From positions 248,001-312,000 of the forward strand of contig NZ_JBGCCT010000010.1 of the NCBI RefSeq assembly GCF_041260665.1: a DNA stretch of 64,000 nucleotides, written 5' to 3'. This DNA comes from Catenulispora sp. GP43 (GTDB lineage Bacteria > Actinomycetota > Actinomycetes > Streptomycetales > Catenulisporaceae). Of the stretch, positions 34,300-41,806 are shown piece after piece. A program made the position numbers and the translations under genes. The notes under the pieces were generated by a model, which worked only from the letters and a program-made list of their open reading frames with translations, was not told where the DNA came from and did no database searches. Every line of letters begins with the position of its first letter. Positions within the stretch are counted from its first letter, which is position 1.

Positions 34300-35121
34300 A
34301 TGAGCGTCGATCCTGAGATCCCCGAATACCTCAAGCCCAGCATCGACACGACCGTCCCGCACTCTGCCCGGATCTGGAACTACTGGCTGGGCGGCAAGGA
34401 CCACTACCCGGTCGACCGCGAGGCCGGCGACCAGTTCGCCGCGGTCTACCCGGGCATCTTCGACCTGGCGCGGCTGTCGCGGTACTTCCTCGGCCGGGTC
34501 ATCCGCCACCTGGCCGGCGAGGCCGGCATCAGCCAGTTCCTGGACGTCGGCACCGGCCTGCCCACCGCCGACAACACCCACGAGGTCGCCCAGCGCGTCA
34601 ACCCCGCGAGCCGCGTCGTCTACGTCGACAACGACCCGCTGATCCTGGCGCACGCCAACGCGCTGCTGGTCAGCGACCCGCAGGGCACCACCGCCTACAT
34701 CCAGGCCGACCTGCACGACCCCGAGGCGATCATCGACGAGGCCGCCAAGACCCTCGACTTCGACCAGCCGGTCGCCCTGATCCTGATGCAGGTCCTCGGC
34801 CACGTGCCCAACGACAACGACGACGAGCAGGCCCGCTCCATCATCAGGCGTCTGATGCAGGCCCTGCCCTCCGGCAGCTACCTGGCGCTGAACGAGAGCG
34901 TCAACACCAACGAGCTCAACGCGAAGGCGACCGGGCTCTACAACGAAAGCGGCGCGGTCAAGTACTACCTGCGCGACTCCGAGCAGATCGTCCGCCTGTT
35001 CGAGGGCCTGGAGTTGGTGGAACCCGGTGTCGTGCCCATCCAGGACTGGCGGCCCGACCCGAACCCGTTCGGCGACTCGCCCGAGGTCGGCGTGTGGGGA
35101 GGGATCGCGCGCAAGCGCTGA
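34300..35121 (+). CDS. SAM-dependent methyltransferase, DUF574 family
   Basis: A 273-residue Rossmann methyltransferase with the DUF574 opening PHSARIWNYWLGGKDHYPVDREAGD. The SAM motif is FLDVGTGLPTADNTHEVAQ, followed by VVYVDNDPLILAHANALL and LILMQVLGHVPND. The substrate is unknown for the family, which often sits beside XRE-DUF5753 regulators, as here. ATG 34300 is chosen; an in-frame TTG at 34183 would add 39 residues of non-family sequence. Confidence 0.9.
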   Translation: MSVDPEIPEYLKPSIDTTVPHSARIWNYWLGGKDHYPVDREAGDQFAAVYPGIFDLARLSRYFLGRVIRHLAGEAGISQFLDVGTGLPTADNTHEVAQRVNPASRVVYVDNDPLILAHANALLVSDPQGTTAYIQADLHDPEAIIDEAAKTLDFDQPVALILMQVLGHVPNDNDDEQARSIIRRLMQALPSGSYLALNESVNTNELNAKATGLYNESGAVKYYLRDSEQIVRLFEGLELVEPGVVPIQDWRPDPNPFGDSPEVGVWGGIARKR

Positions 35122-35152
35122 GGAGAGCCTCGGCCCGATAGGGTCGGGGGCT

Positions 35153-36028
35153 ATGAGCGAGGACGTCTTCTCCCTGCCGGTCGACGAAGAGCTGGGCGCG
35201 CACGTCAGCCGCCGCCGACTGGGCGGCCTCCCGGTGATCGTGGTCGATCACCCGCGATCGCGAGCCGCGGTCGCACTGCAGGGGGCACACCTGTTCGCGT
35301 GGCAGCCCGCCGGGCAGGAGCCGGTGCTGTGGCTGAGCGAGGCCAGCGCGTTCACGGAGGGCACGGCCATCCGCGGCGGCGTGCCCGTGTGCTGGCCGTG
35401 GTTCGGCCCGACCGGTCAGCCCTCGCACGGCTTCGCCCGGGTCAGCACGTTCGAGCTGGTCGCGTCGGAGGAGGACGAGAGCGAGGTCCGGCTGGATTTC
35501 GTGCTGCGCAGCGACGAGCACACCAAGCAGATCTGGCCGCACGACTTCGCCCTGTTCATTCGCATGCGTCTCGGCGCCACTTGCGAGGTCTCGCTGGAGG
35601 CCCAAGGCGAGTACGAGAGCACCGGTGCGCTACACAGCTACTTCCATGTCGGCGCGATCGAAGGCGTGCGGGTGTCGGGGATCGGCGTCCCGTACCTCGA
35701 CCAGGTGGAGGACACGGACGGCAGTCAGGACGGGCCGCTGGACTTCCCCGGCCGGATCGACCGGGTCTACACCGCCCCGGAGCCGGTCAGCCGCATCGAC
35801 GACCCGGCGCTGCACCGTGAGATCGAGGTCCGGCACCACGATCACAGTGACGTGGTCACCTGGAACCCGGGCCCGGAGTTGTCCAAGAGCATGGCCGACC
35901 TCACCGACGACGGCTATCGGGGCTTCGTCTGCGTCGAGACCGCGCGGATCTCCGATCCGATGATCAGTACGGCTGACCGGCCTGCGACGTTGTCGGTCAC
36001 GTTCGCTGTGGCGCCGCGAGACCACTGA
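35153..36028 (+). CDS. D-hexose-6-phosphate mutarotase (glucose-6-phosphate 1-epimerase)
   Basis: A 291-residue galactose mutarotase-fold enzyme of the YeaD type: VDHPRSRAAVALQGAHLFAW, VLWLSEASAFTEGTAIRGGV, PVCWPWFGPTG, PSHGFARVSTFEL (catalytic His), LHSYFHVG (second His) and VVTWNPGPELSKSMADL. It interconverts alpha and beta anomers of hexose 6-phosphates. It follows the methyltransferase gene by 31 bases and may share its transcript. Confidence 0.92.
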   Translation: MSEDVFSLPVDEELGAHVSRRRLGGLPVIVVDHPRSRAAVALQGAHLFAWQPAGQEPVLWLSEASAFTEGTAIRGGVPVCWPWFGPTGQPSHGFARVSTFELVASEEDESEVRLDFVLRSDEHTKQIWPHDFALFIRMRLGATCEVSLEAQGEYESTGALHSYFHVGAIEGVRVSGIGVPYLDQVEDTDGSQDGPLDFPGRIDRVYTAPEPVSRIDDPALHREIEVRHHDHSDVVTWNPGPELSKSMADLTDDGYRGFVCVETARISDPMISTADRPATLSVTFAVAPRDH

Positions 36029-36073
36029 CATGAGGGGCTGAGCTTCGGTGGCTGCTGCGATACCGGTGGTTCC

Positions 36074-36320
36074 GTGACCTCTGTTGCGGTGGAACTTGAC
36101 CGGGTCCGGGAGTCGGACGCGCGGCTGCTGGCGACGGTGTCGGGGCTGGACGAGCTGGCGGGTCGATTCCGTTTCGGTGCAGCCGGGCGTCGGCGTGGCC
36201 GATGCCGAGGTGAGCGGGTCCGGCTGGCAGTTGCTGGCCTGGTTAGTCGGGCGTGGCGACCATGGACTCACTGTTGCCGGGCGAGCGGAACGTCTGCCGA
36301 ACCTGCCCGCCTATGGCTAA
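36074..36320 (+). pseudogene. Mycothiol-dependent maleylpyruvate isomerase-family gene, internally deleted and frameshifted
   Basis: The N-terminal part (VELDRVRESDARLLATVSGLDE, GTG start 36074) is in one frame. The C-terminal part (VSGSGWQLLAWLVGRG then LPNLPAYG and stop at 36320) is in another. Both ends match maleylpyruvate isomerase-type DinB-fold proteins, which normally have about 230-250 residues. Only about 80 codons remain, so roughly two thirds of the gene, including the metal-binding centre, is gone. Actinobacterial members of this family use mycothiol. Confidence 0.72.
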
Positions 36321-36326
36321 GGGGTC

Positions 36327-37445
36327 TCAGTCCACCTCCATACTCAGAAAGGTCGGCTTCGGAGGCAGCGACGCCGCCGCGCTCGGCGCGTCCAGGTAGA
36401 AGAAGACCGTGCTCGCTATGTCATCGCTGTTGGGGCGGTAGCGGTACCCCAATCCGTTGCCGTCCCCGGGACCGCTGCCGAGGCACTGGATGGTCGCGCG
36501 CATCTCGCGGTGGAACCGGACAGGGTCCGGGATGTGCCAGCGGTACATGCCGAAGCGTTGTTGGCTGCGGTAGAGGCCGTCGGGCTTGAGGACTTGGTGC
36601 AGGCCCAGATAGGGGGTGGTGTAGGCGGTGTATCCGGTGCCCGGTACGTCGAAGTTCCACGCGCCGCCGAAGTAGTCCTCGGTCCCGGTGCCGCAGATGG
36701 TGGGGAACTCCGTGTCGCCGTCGAAGTAGAACTTGACCTCGCCCTCGCCCCACCACCCGGGGCTGTTGACGCCCCAGGCCAGGTATGTGCCGACGTAATG
36801 GCCTGAGCCACGCAGCCCGTCGAGCAGGGTGTGCACCTCCCCTCGCGGGACCGGATTGCTGCGCCGCCATTGCGCATGGAAGTAGAGCGCGTCGGCAGGG
36901 ATGTCGTCGTCGAGTTCGTAGTCGACTTGGTAGTACAGGGTCATGGGATCAGGCGACACGTTCTCCACGGTGACGCGCGCCGAATGGTGGAACGGCATGG
37001 GCCAGTAGCAGTTGAGCCCGCCGTTCGGGTTCGCCGCGACTGTCGCCGAGGACACCTGGCCGAAGACGTTCCAGCCCTGACAGAAGAAGTCCCCGAGCGG
37101 AACCTCGACCGCCGGCTCGCCCTCGCCCTTGCCCTTGCCCTCGCCCTCGCCCTCCCAGTAGATCCGCAGGATCGAGCCACGCCATGCCCGGTGCGGGGCC
37201 GCGGTGAGCCACACGTGCCGGATCGTCCCGGCCCCCTCGATGGCCGCGATCGTCGCCGTGGCCCCGGCAGCTATCTCGATACACGGCGAGATCTTCCACC
37301 CGCGCCCCATCGCCCCGGCGGCCTGCGCGCCCGGCCCCTCGGTGGCGGCGCCGCCGGCACCCGGGCCACCGGTGGGGTTCTCCGCGCTGATGGAGCGGGA
37401 TATCGCGCGGGAGGGTCGCGAGAGGCGGTCGAGCTCTGGGGTCAT
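36327..37445 (-). CDS. DUF2961 domain protein
   Basis: A 372-residue beta-sandwich protein. Recognisable DUF2961 stretches are TIRHVWLTAAPHRAWRGSIL, PLGDFFCQGWN, NCYWPMPFHHSARVTVEN, FPTICGTGTEDYFGGAWNF and RFGMYRWHIPDPVRFHREM. The family groups with glycoside-active enzymes, including difructose-anhydride and fructofuranan-type hydrolases; the E-D pair in GTEDYFGG is a likely catalytic site. A Glu-Gly-Lys repeat (EGEGEGKGKGEGE) encoded by tandem 6-base units interrupts the first third. ATG 37445 is chosen; 37505 is an alternative. No signal peptide is seen. Confidence 0.85.
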   Translation of the reverse strand: MTPELDRLSRPSRAISRSISAENPTGGPGAGGAATEGPGAQAAGAMGRGWKISPCIEIAAGATATIAAIEGAGTIRHVWLTAAPHRAWRGSILRIYWEGEGEGKGKGEGEPAVEVPLGDFFCQGWNVFGQVSSATVAANPNGGLNCYWPMPFHHSARVTVENVSPDPMTLYYQVDYELDDDIPADALYFHAQWRRSNPVPRGEVHTLLDGLRGSGHYVGTYLAWGVNSPGWWGEGEVKFYFDGDTEFPTICGTGTEDYFGGAWNFDVPGTGYTAYTTPYLGLHQVLKPDGLYRSQQRFGMYRWHIPDPVRFHREMRATIQCLGSGPGDGNGLGYRYRPNSDDIASTVFFYLDAPSAAASLPPKPTFLSMEVD

Positions 37446-37537
37446 GTTTTTCGTCCATCCGTGAGCATCAAGGCGGATGAGCGACAGTGTGGGTGGGTTT
37501 GCCATCGCCGGCAAGGATCGGCAGGCGATACCGTCGT

Positions 37538-38746
37538 CTAGAGCGTCTGTCCCACCCGCAGCTGCGCCCCGCAGCCCCCGCGTCCATCGGCCCGCCAGGT
37601 CCGGTCCAAGCGGTCGATCGTCGTCTGCGCCCACAACCGCAACGAAGCCAGGGCCTGCCCGTCCGGCTTCAGGATCCCGTAGGCGAGCAGCGCCAGCGCC
37701 AGCGGCACCAAAGCGGCGCTCAGCGCGGGGCCGAACGGCACCGCGTCGGCGGGATCGGTGAGTCGGGCGCGGACAGGACGCCGCCGCGCGGCGACGATCC
37801 CCACACACGCGGCCACCGGCAGGACCAGGCCCCACCCGGCCCACGCCATCAGGTCGCCGGTGTGGGACAGATCGGCCATGCTGGGCGCGCTCTGCGACTT
37901 GGCGACGGCGCTGTTCGGCAGCCACATCCCGAATTCCATCCGCCGCCACAGCAGGAAGCCGCCGAACGGCACGGCGAAGATCAGGCCGTACCGACGCACG
38001 GCCGCCACGGACGCGCTCACGGCGGTGCCGCCCACGAACAACAACACCGTCAGCGGGTAAGCGGCAGCGTAGATGACGCCGTCCGGCCGATTGAGCGCCG
38101 CGAGCAAAGCGGCCAGGGCGGCGGCCCCGGCGACTCGGGGCCCGAGAAGCCGCCCGCGCGCCACGCCCTTCACCAGGACCGCCGTCAGCAGCGTGACGGC
38201 CAAAGCGGTCAGCGGATTCTCGAGCCCGGAGAACATCCAGGCGATCAGCGAGAAGTTGGCCGCCATCAGCAACCCGGCGATCATCGTGACCGCGTTCGCA
38301 CGCCGCGGCAGCACCACCCGCGCGACGCTCGCCACCACCGCCAGCATCCCGACCACGCACAGCAGCGCGAGGAACTTCGGGAACGTCACCAGATCGGACA
38401 CGCCGAACCAGGACCCGTTGTCGAACAGCCCTACCATCCGTCCCAGGACCAGCAGCGCCAGCCATGCGGGATCCGAATAGCCCTCCACCGGCGCGGCGCC
38501 GGGCTGCTGCACCGGCCCCAGCCCTTCGCCGATGCTCCGGGCGTAGGCGAAGGTGACCCCGGCGTCGTCCGCGATCCACTGCCCCAGCGTCAGCGCTTGG
38601 AGCCCGACCAGCGCGGCCCCGATCGTGATGACGGTGCCCTGGGCCGGCCAGCGCAGGCGGTAGCGGTAGGTGGAGGGCCGCAGCGCCACCCGGCGGGTCC
38701 GGCTGACGCCGAGGCGCTTGAAATAGGCGAGGGCTGATTCCGTCAC
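37538..38746 (-). CDS. GT-C-type integral membrane glycosyltransferase-like protein, possibly C-terminally short
   Basis: A 402-residue membrane protein with about nine or ten hydrophobic segments. The first periplasmic loop reads IADDAGVTFAYARSIGEGLG then PVEGYSDPAWLALL. This is the DD-x(n)-YARN-x(n)-GY(S/T)xPxW signature of AftB-like polyprenyl-phosphate-sugar-dependent transferases. Such proteins usually continue for another 100-300 residues. Here the last membrane segment is followed only by a short Arg/Gly-rich tail, so the C-terminal domain may have been lost. It lies 92 bases upstream of the DUF2961 gene on the same strand. Confidence 0.75.
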   Translation of the reverse strand: MTESALAYFKRLGVSRTRRVALRPSTYRYRLRWPAQGTVITIGAALVGLQALTLGQWIADDAGVTFAYARSIGEGLGPVQQPGAAPVEGYSDPAWLALLVLGRMVGLFDNGSWFGVSDLVTFPKFLALLCVVGMLAVVASVARVVLPRRANAVTMIAGLLMAANFSLIAWMFSGLENPLTALAVTLLTAVLVKGVARGRLLGPRVAGAAALAALLAALNRPDGVIYAAAYPLTVLLFVGGTAVSASVAAVRRYGLIFAVPFGGFLLWRRMEFGMWLPNSAVAKSQSAPSMADLSHTGDLMAWAGWGLVLPVAACVGIVAARRRPVRARLTDPADAVPFGPALSAALVPLALALLAYGILKPDGQALASLRLWAQTTIDRLDRTWRADGRGGCGAQLRVGQTL

Positions 38747-38829
38747 GCGCCGGTAGCCGGCGGTCGAAGGGTGCTGGTTACGTCGGCGTACGCCATTCGA
38801 GGCAACCCGCGCCGAGGATCGGCGGCATC

Positions 38830-39933
38830 TCAGCTGCCTGCCTCGCGCACCGGCATCCCGAACCGCGCGTTCAGCACCTGCATGGCCGCGCCGGCGGCGA
38901 TCGCGTCCTCGCCGAGCATGGTCAGGGAGACCTCGACCGGCAGCCAGTCGGCACGCGGTACCTCGGTGCGGACGGCGCGGCGCACCTCGGCGAGGTACTG
39001 GTCCGCGTGGCTGAGCAGGTCTGTACCTGCGAGTACAACGTGGTCCACGTCGACCGTCTGGAGCAGGTTCACGATGCCGACGGACAGGACGCGGGTTGCT
39101 CGGGCCAGGTCACCGCTGCCCGCGGCGGTGTCGTGCACGATCTCCAGGCAGCCGTGGCGTCCGCACACGCACAGTGGACCGTCCAGGTCGACGACCGTGT
39201 GCCCGAACTCCCCCGCGTTCGTATGCGCGCCGCGGTAGGCCGATCCGTCGAGCCACAGGCCGGCGCCGATGCCTGACTGGACCATGATCAGTGCTGCGTG
39301 CCGGAGGTCGGCGCCGCGGCGCCAAGCCTCGCCGGTGACCGCGGCGGTCACGTCCTTGTCCAGGTGCACGGGCAGTCCGAGCTCGGTCTCGGCCAGTTGG
39401 CGCAGCGGGACGTCGTGCCAGTGCCGCAGGCGGTGCGCGTCGCGGACGATGCCGTGGCCGTGGTCCAGCGGCCCGACCATGCCCACCCCGAGGCCCGCGA
39501 TGCGCGCCGGCGGCAGGCGGTGCTTCCGTGTCAACGCTTCGAGGCCTGCGCGCAGCGCCTGGAGTAAGTCGGCCGGGGTGAAGTCCTCCGGCAGCGAGGT
39601 GAGCTCCGAGTCGCGGACGTCGCCGACGAAGTCGGTGAGGACCAGGCGCAGGCTTCCGCGTCCGACGTGGGCGCCGATCGCGTACTGGCCGGTCGGTACG
39701 ACCTGGTAGGAGATCGGGGGCTTGCCGACGCCGCGGCGCACCGTTCCGGTGGGGGCCACCAGCCCCTGGTCGATCAGGCGGGCCAGGACCTTGGACACCG
39801 CCTGCGGGGTCAGGCCGGCGGCGGCTGCGACCTGGGCCCGGTCGAACTCCGGGAGTCTGCGCACCAGGCCGAGGACCAACGCTTCGTTGTAGTCCCGCAC
39901 GTAGCTCACGTCGGCTGCTGCTTTGCCCGTCAT
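38830..39933 (-). CDS. ROK-family transcriptional repressor
   Basis: A 367-residue NagC/XylR-type regulator. The N-terminal helix-turn-helix is seen in FDRAQVAAAAGLTPQAVSKV. The ROK domain follows, with GAHVGRGSLRLVLTDFVGDV, AGLGVGMVGPLD, GIGAGLWLDGSAYRGAHTNAGEFGH and the zinc motif CVCGRHGCLE. It is divergent from an MFS gene. Its own -10 box TAGACT lies six bases before the ATG, so its message is probably leaderless. An inverted repeat between the two genes is the likely operator. The effector is probably a sugar or sugar derivative. Confidence 0.92.
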   Translation of the reverse strand: MTGKAAADVSYVRDYNEALVLGLVRRLPEFDRAQVAAAAGLTPQAVSKVLARLIDQGLVAPTGTVRRGVGKPPISYQVVPTGQYAIGAHVGRGSLRLVLTDFVGDVRDSELTSLPEDFTPADLLQALRAGLEALTRKHRLPPARIAGLGVGMVGPLDHGHGIVRDAHRLRHWHDVPLRQLAETELGLPVHLDKDVTAAVTGEAWRRGADLRHAALIMVQSGIGAGLWLDGSAYRGAHTNAGEFGHTVVDLDGPLCVCGRHGCLEIVHDTAAGSGDLARATRVLSVGIVNLLQTVDVDHVVLAGTDLLSHADQYLAEVRRAVRTEVPRADWLPVEVSLTMLGEDAIAAGAAMQVLNARFGMPVREAGS

Positions 39934-39939
39934 GGTCGC

Positions 39940-39971
39940 AGTCTAGAATTAAGCAACGGCGTTGCTATATT
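39940..39971. promoter_or_regulatory. ROK operator with two face-to-face leaderless promoters
   Basis: AGCAACGGCGTTGCT (39952-39966) has perfect 6-base arms around GGC. The MFS -10 box TATATT (39966-39971) ends seven bases before its ATG. The ROK -10 box TAGACT (39940-39945, minus strand) ends six bases before its ATG. The operator sits between the two -10 boxes, so one bound repressor would block both. Confidence 0.7.
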
Positions 39972-39978
39972 GACCGGC

Positions 39979-41247
39979 ATGCAAGTCACGCACGTGTCGC
40001 CGGCCCGCCGCCGAGCCGCTGTCGCCGCCCTCGCCCTCGGCGGCTTCGCCATCGGACTGACCGAGTTCGTGGCGATGGGTCTGCTGCCGCAGGTCGCGCA
40101 CAGCCTGCTCGGGGGCCAGTACGCCGCGTCCAGCTCGAAGGCCGTCGCGCACGCGGGCTGGATGATCAGCGCGTACGCCCTCGGGGTCGTGGTCGGCGCG
40201 CCGACCATAGCCGCCGTGACCGCGCGCGTGGCCCGCAAACAGCTGCTGCTCGGCCTGCTCGCGTTGTTCATCGTCGGCACCGCGGCCTCGGCGGCCGCGC
40301 CGAACTTCGACCTGCTCCTGCTGGCCCGCTTCATCGCTGCGCTCCCGCACGGCGCGTACTTCGGCGCCGCCGGCCTGCTGGCGTCCCAGATCATGGGGCC
40401 CGGCAGCCACGGCCGGGGATTCGCGGCGGTGCTGGGCGGCCTGACCGTCGCCAACGTGTTCGGCGTGCCGCTGATCACCCTGGTGGGCCAGCACGCCGGC
40501 TGGCGCGTGGCGTACCTGGCCATCGCCGGGATGTTCTTCCTGACGCTGATAGCCGTGGTGGCGGTGGTCCCCGCGATCGCCTCTCCGGTAGAGGGTTCGC
40601 CGCGCGACGAGCTCCGCGCGTTCCGCTCCGGACAGGTCTGGCTCGTGGCCACAGTCGCGGCGATCGGCTTCGCCGGCTTCTTCGCCGTGGACAGCTACAT
40701 CGCCCCGGTGACAACGCACATCGCAGGGCTCTCCGACAGCTGGGTGCCATGGGTCCTGGCGACAGTGGGCCTGGGCATGACGGCGGGCAACGCCGCGGGC
40801 GGCTGGGCCAGCGACCGGAACCTGGAACGCAGCCTGCTGTTCGGCTTCGGCGCGCTCATCACCTCTACAGCCCTGTTCGCACTGATCGCCCACACCCCCG
40901 CGGGCTTGTTCATCGGCGCGTTCCTGATCGGCGCCTCCAGCCTGTTCATCGGCCCGGCGATGCAGTCGCGCCTGATCAGCGCGGCGCCGAGCGCCCGCCT
41001 GATGGGCGCGGCGGTCAACCAGTCGGCGATGAACATCGCCAACAGCCTGGGCGCGGCGCTGGGCAGCTTGGCGATCGCGAACGGTCTGGGCTACCTCGCG
41101 CCGAGCGTGCTCGGTGCGGGGCTGGCGACCGTGGGTCTGCTGCTGTGTGGCGTGGATATCGCGGCGCGGCGACGGGCGCGAACGGGATCGCGGGGTGAGG
41201 CCGAGCATCGTGCCGAAACCGCGGCGGCCGCGAGCGGGAACGGATAG
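39979..41247 (+). CDS. MFS transporter, AraJ/sugar-efflux type
   Basis: A 422-residue protein with 12 predicted membrane segments. GGFAIGLTEFVAMGLLPQVA at the N-terminus and PTIAAVTARVARKQLLLGLL, ARFIAALPHGAYFGAAGLLA further on are typical of the DHA1/AraJ group. The C-terminal 25 residues are a charged tail. The ATG lies seven bases after a TATATT box, hence a leaderless transcript. Control by the divergent ROK repressor is likely, and a sugar or drug is the probable cargo. Confidence 0.9.
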   Translation: MQVTHVSPARRRAAVAALALGGFAIGLTEFVAMGLLPQVAHSLLGGQYAASSSKAVAHAGWMISAYALGVVVGAPTIAAVTARVARKQLLLGLLALFIVGTAASAAAPNFDLLLLARFIAALPHGAYFGAAGLLASQIMGPGSHGRGFAAVLGGLTVANVFGVPLITLVGQHAGWRVAYLAIAGMFFLTLIAVVAVVPAIASPVEGSPRDELRAFRSGQVWLVATVAAIGFAGFFAVDSYIAPVTTHIAGLSDSWVPWVLATVGLGMTAGNAAGGWASDRNLERSLLFGFGALITSTALFALIAHTPAGLFIGAFLIGASSLFIGPAMQSRLISAAPSARLMGAAVNQSAMNIANSLGAALGSLAIANGLGYLAPSVLGAGLATVGLLLCGVDIAARRRARTGSRGEAEHRAETAAAASGNG

Positions 41248-41327
41248 GCAACCGAGCACGAACGCAAAACCACGCACTTTCTCAGACCCCTGTATCGCTG
41301 AACCGCCCTCCCGCATACGCTCAGAAC

Positions 41328-41789
41328 ATGGATCTGACGACCATGGTCACGCCCGGCGCCCAATCGCTGGTCACAGCCATTCTGACCGATTCTTGGGCCC
41401 AGGTACGCACTGCGTTGTCCCGGCTCTGGGCTCACCGCCAATCCTCCTCCCACGCATCCGGCCCATCCGAGCCGGATGCCGCCGCGCTCCAAAAAGCCGA
41501 GACCGAACTCGACGTCGCCAAGAAGCAGGCGCTCATAGTCGGCGGGAACGGGCCGGAATCCGAGCGTGCCGCTCGAATGGAAGTGTTCTGGATCGGCTAT
41601 CTGGCCGGGCAACTCGCAGCGCGCCCCGAGCTTGCGGAAGCAGTCCAGGCGCTACCGGGGCTGCACGGTGCCCAGCCGGACGTGTCACCCACGATTGTGG
41701 CAGTGACCTCCAAGACTGTTAGTGGGACTGTGCACGGAAACGCCGTACAAGCCGATGATGTCACCGGAGGAATCCGCTTCGGCCGGTAG
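41328..41789 (+). CDS. Small effector-like protein with C-terminal amyloid-signalling-like motif
   Basis: A 153-residue protein of unknown function. The N-terminus LVTAILTDSWAQVRTALSRL (about 14-33) could form an amphipathic helix, as in small actinomycete proteins that pair with NLR-type receptors. A helical middle follows. The C-terminus (131-153) reads VSGTVHGNAVQADDVTGGIR then FGR. This matches the GTVxGxVVQAxxIxGGVxF pattern of bacterial amyloid signalling (BASS) motifs, and a related sequence is present at the N-terminus of the convergent NB-ARC protein (MSGTARDVVQARDVRGGVHF). Activation by templated amyloid folding, with membrane damage as output, is inferred. Confidence 0.6.
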   Translation: MDLTTMVTPGAQSLVTAILTDSWAQVRTALSRLWAHRQSSSHASGPSEPDAAALQKAETELDVAKKQALIVGGNGPESERAARMEVFWIGYLAGQLAARPELAEAVQALPGLHGAQPDVSPTIVAVTSKTVSGTVHGNAVQADDVTGGIRFGR

Positions 41790-41806
41790 CACCAACAGCG
41801 AAGGCA

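Noticed and set aside
36327..38579. 750-codon minus-strand frame covering DUF2961 and the upstream membrane protein
   Set aside because: Only the last 372 codons resemble a family; the rest is the out-of-frame shadow of the GT-C gene at 37538-38746.
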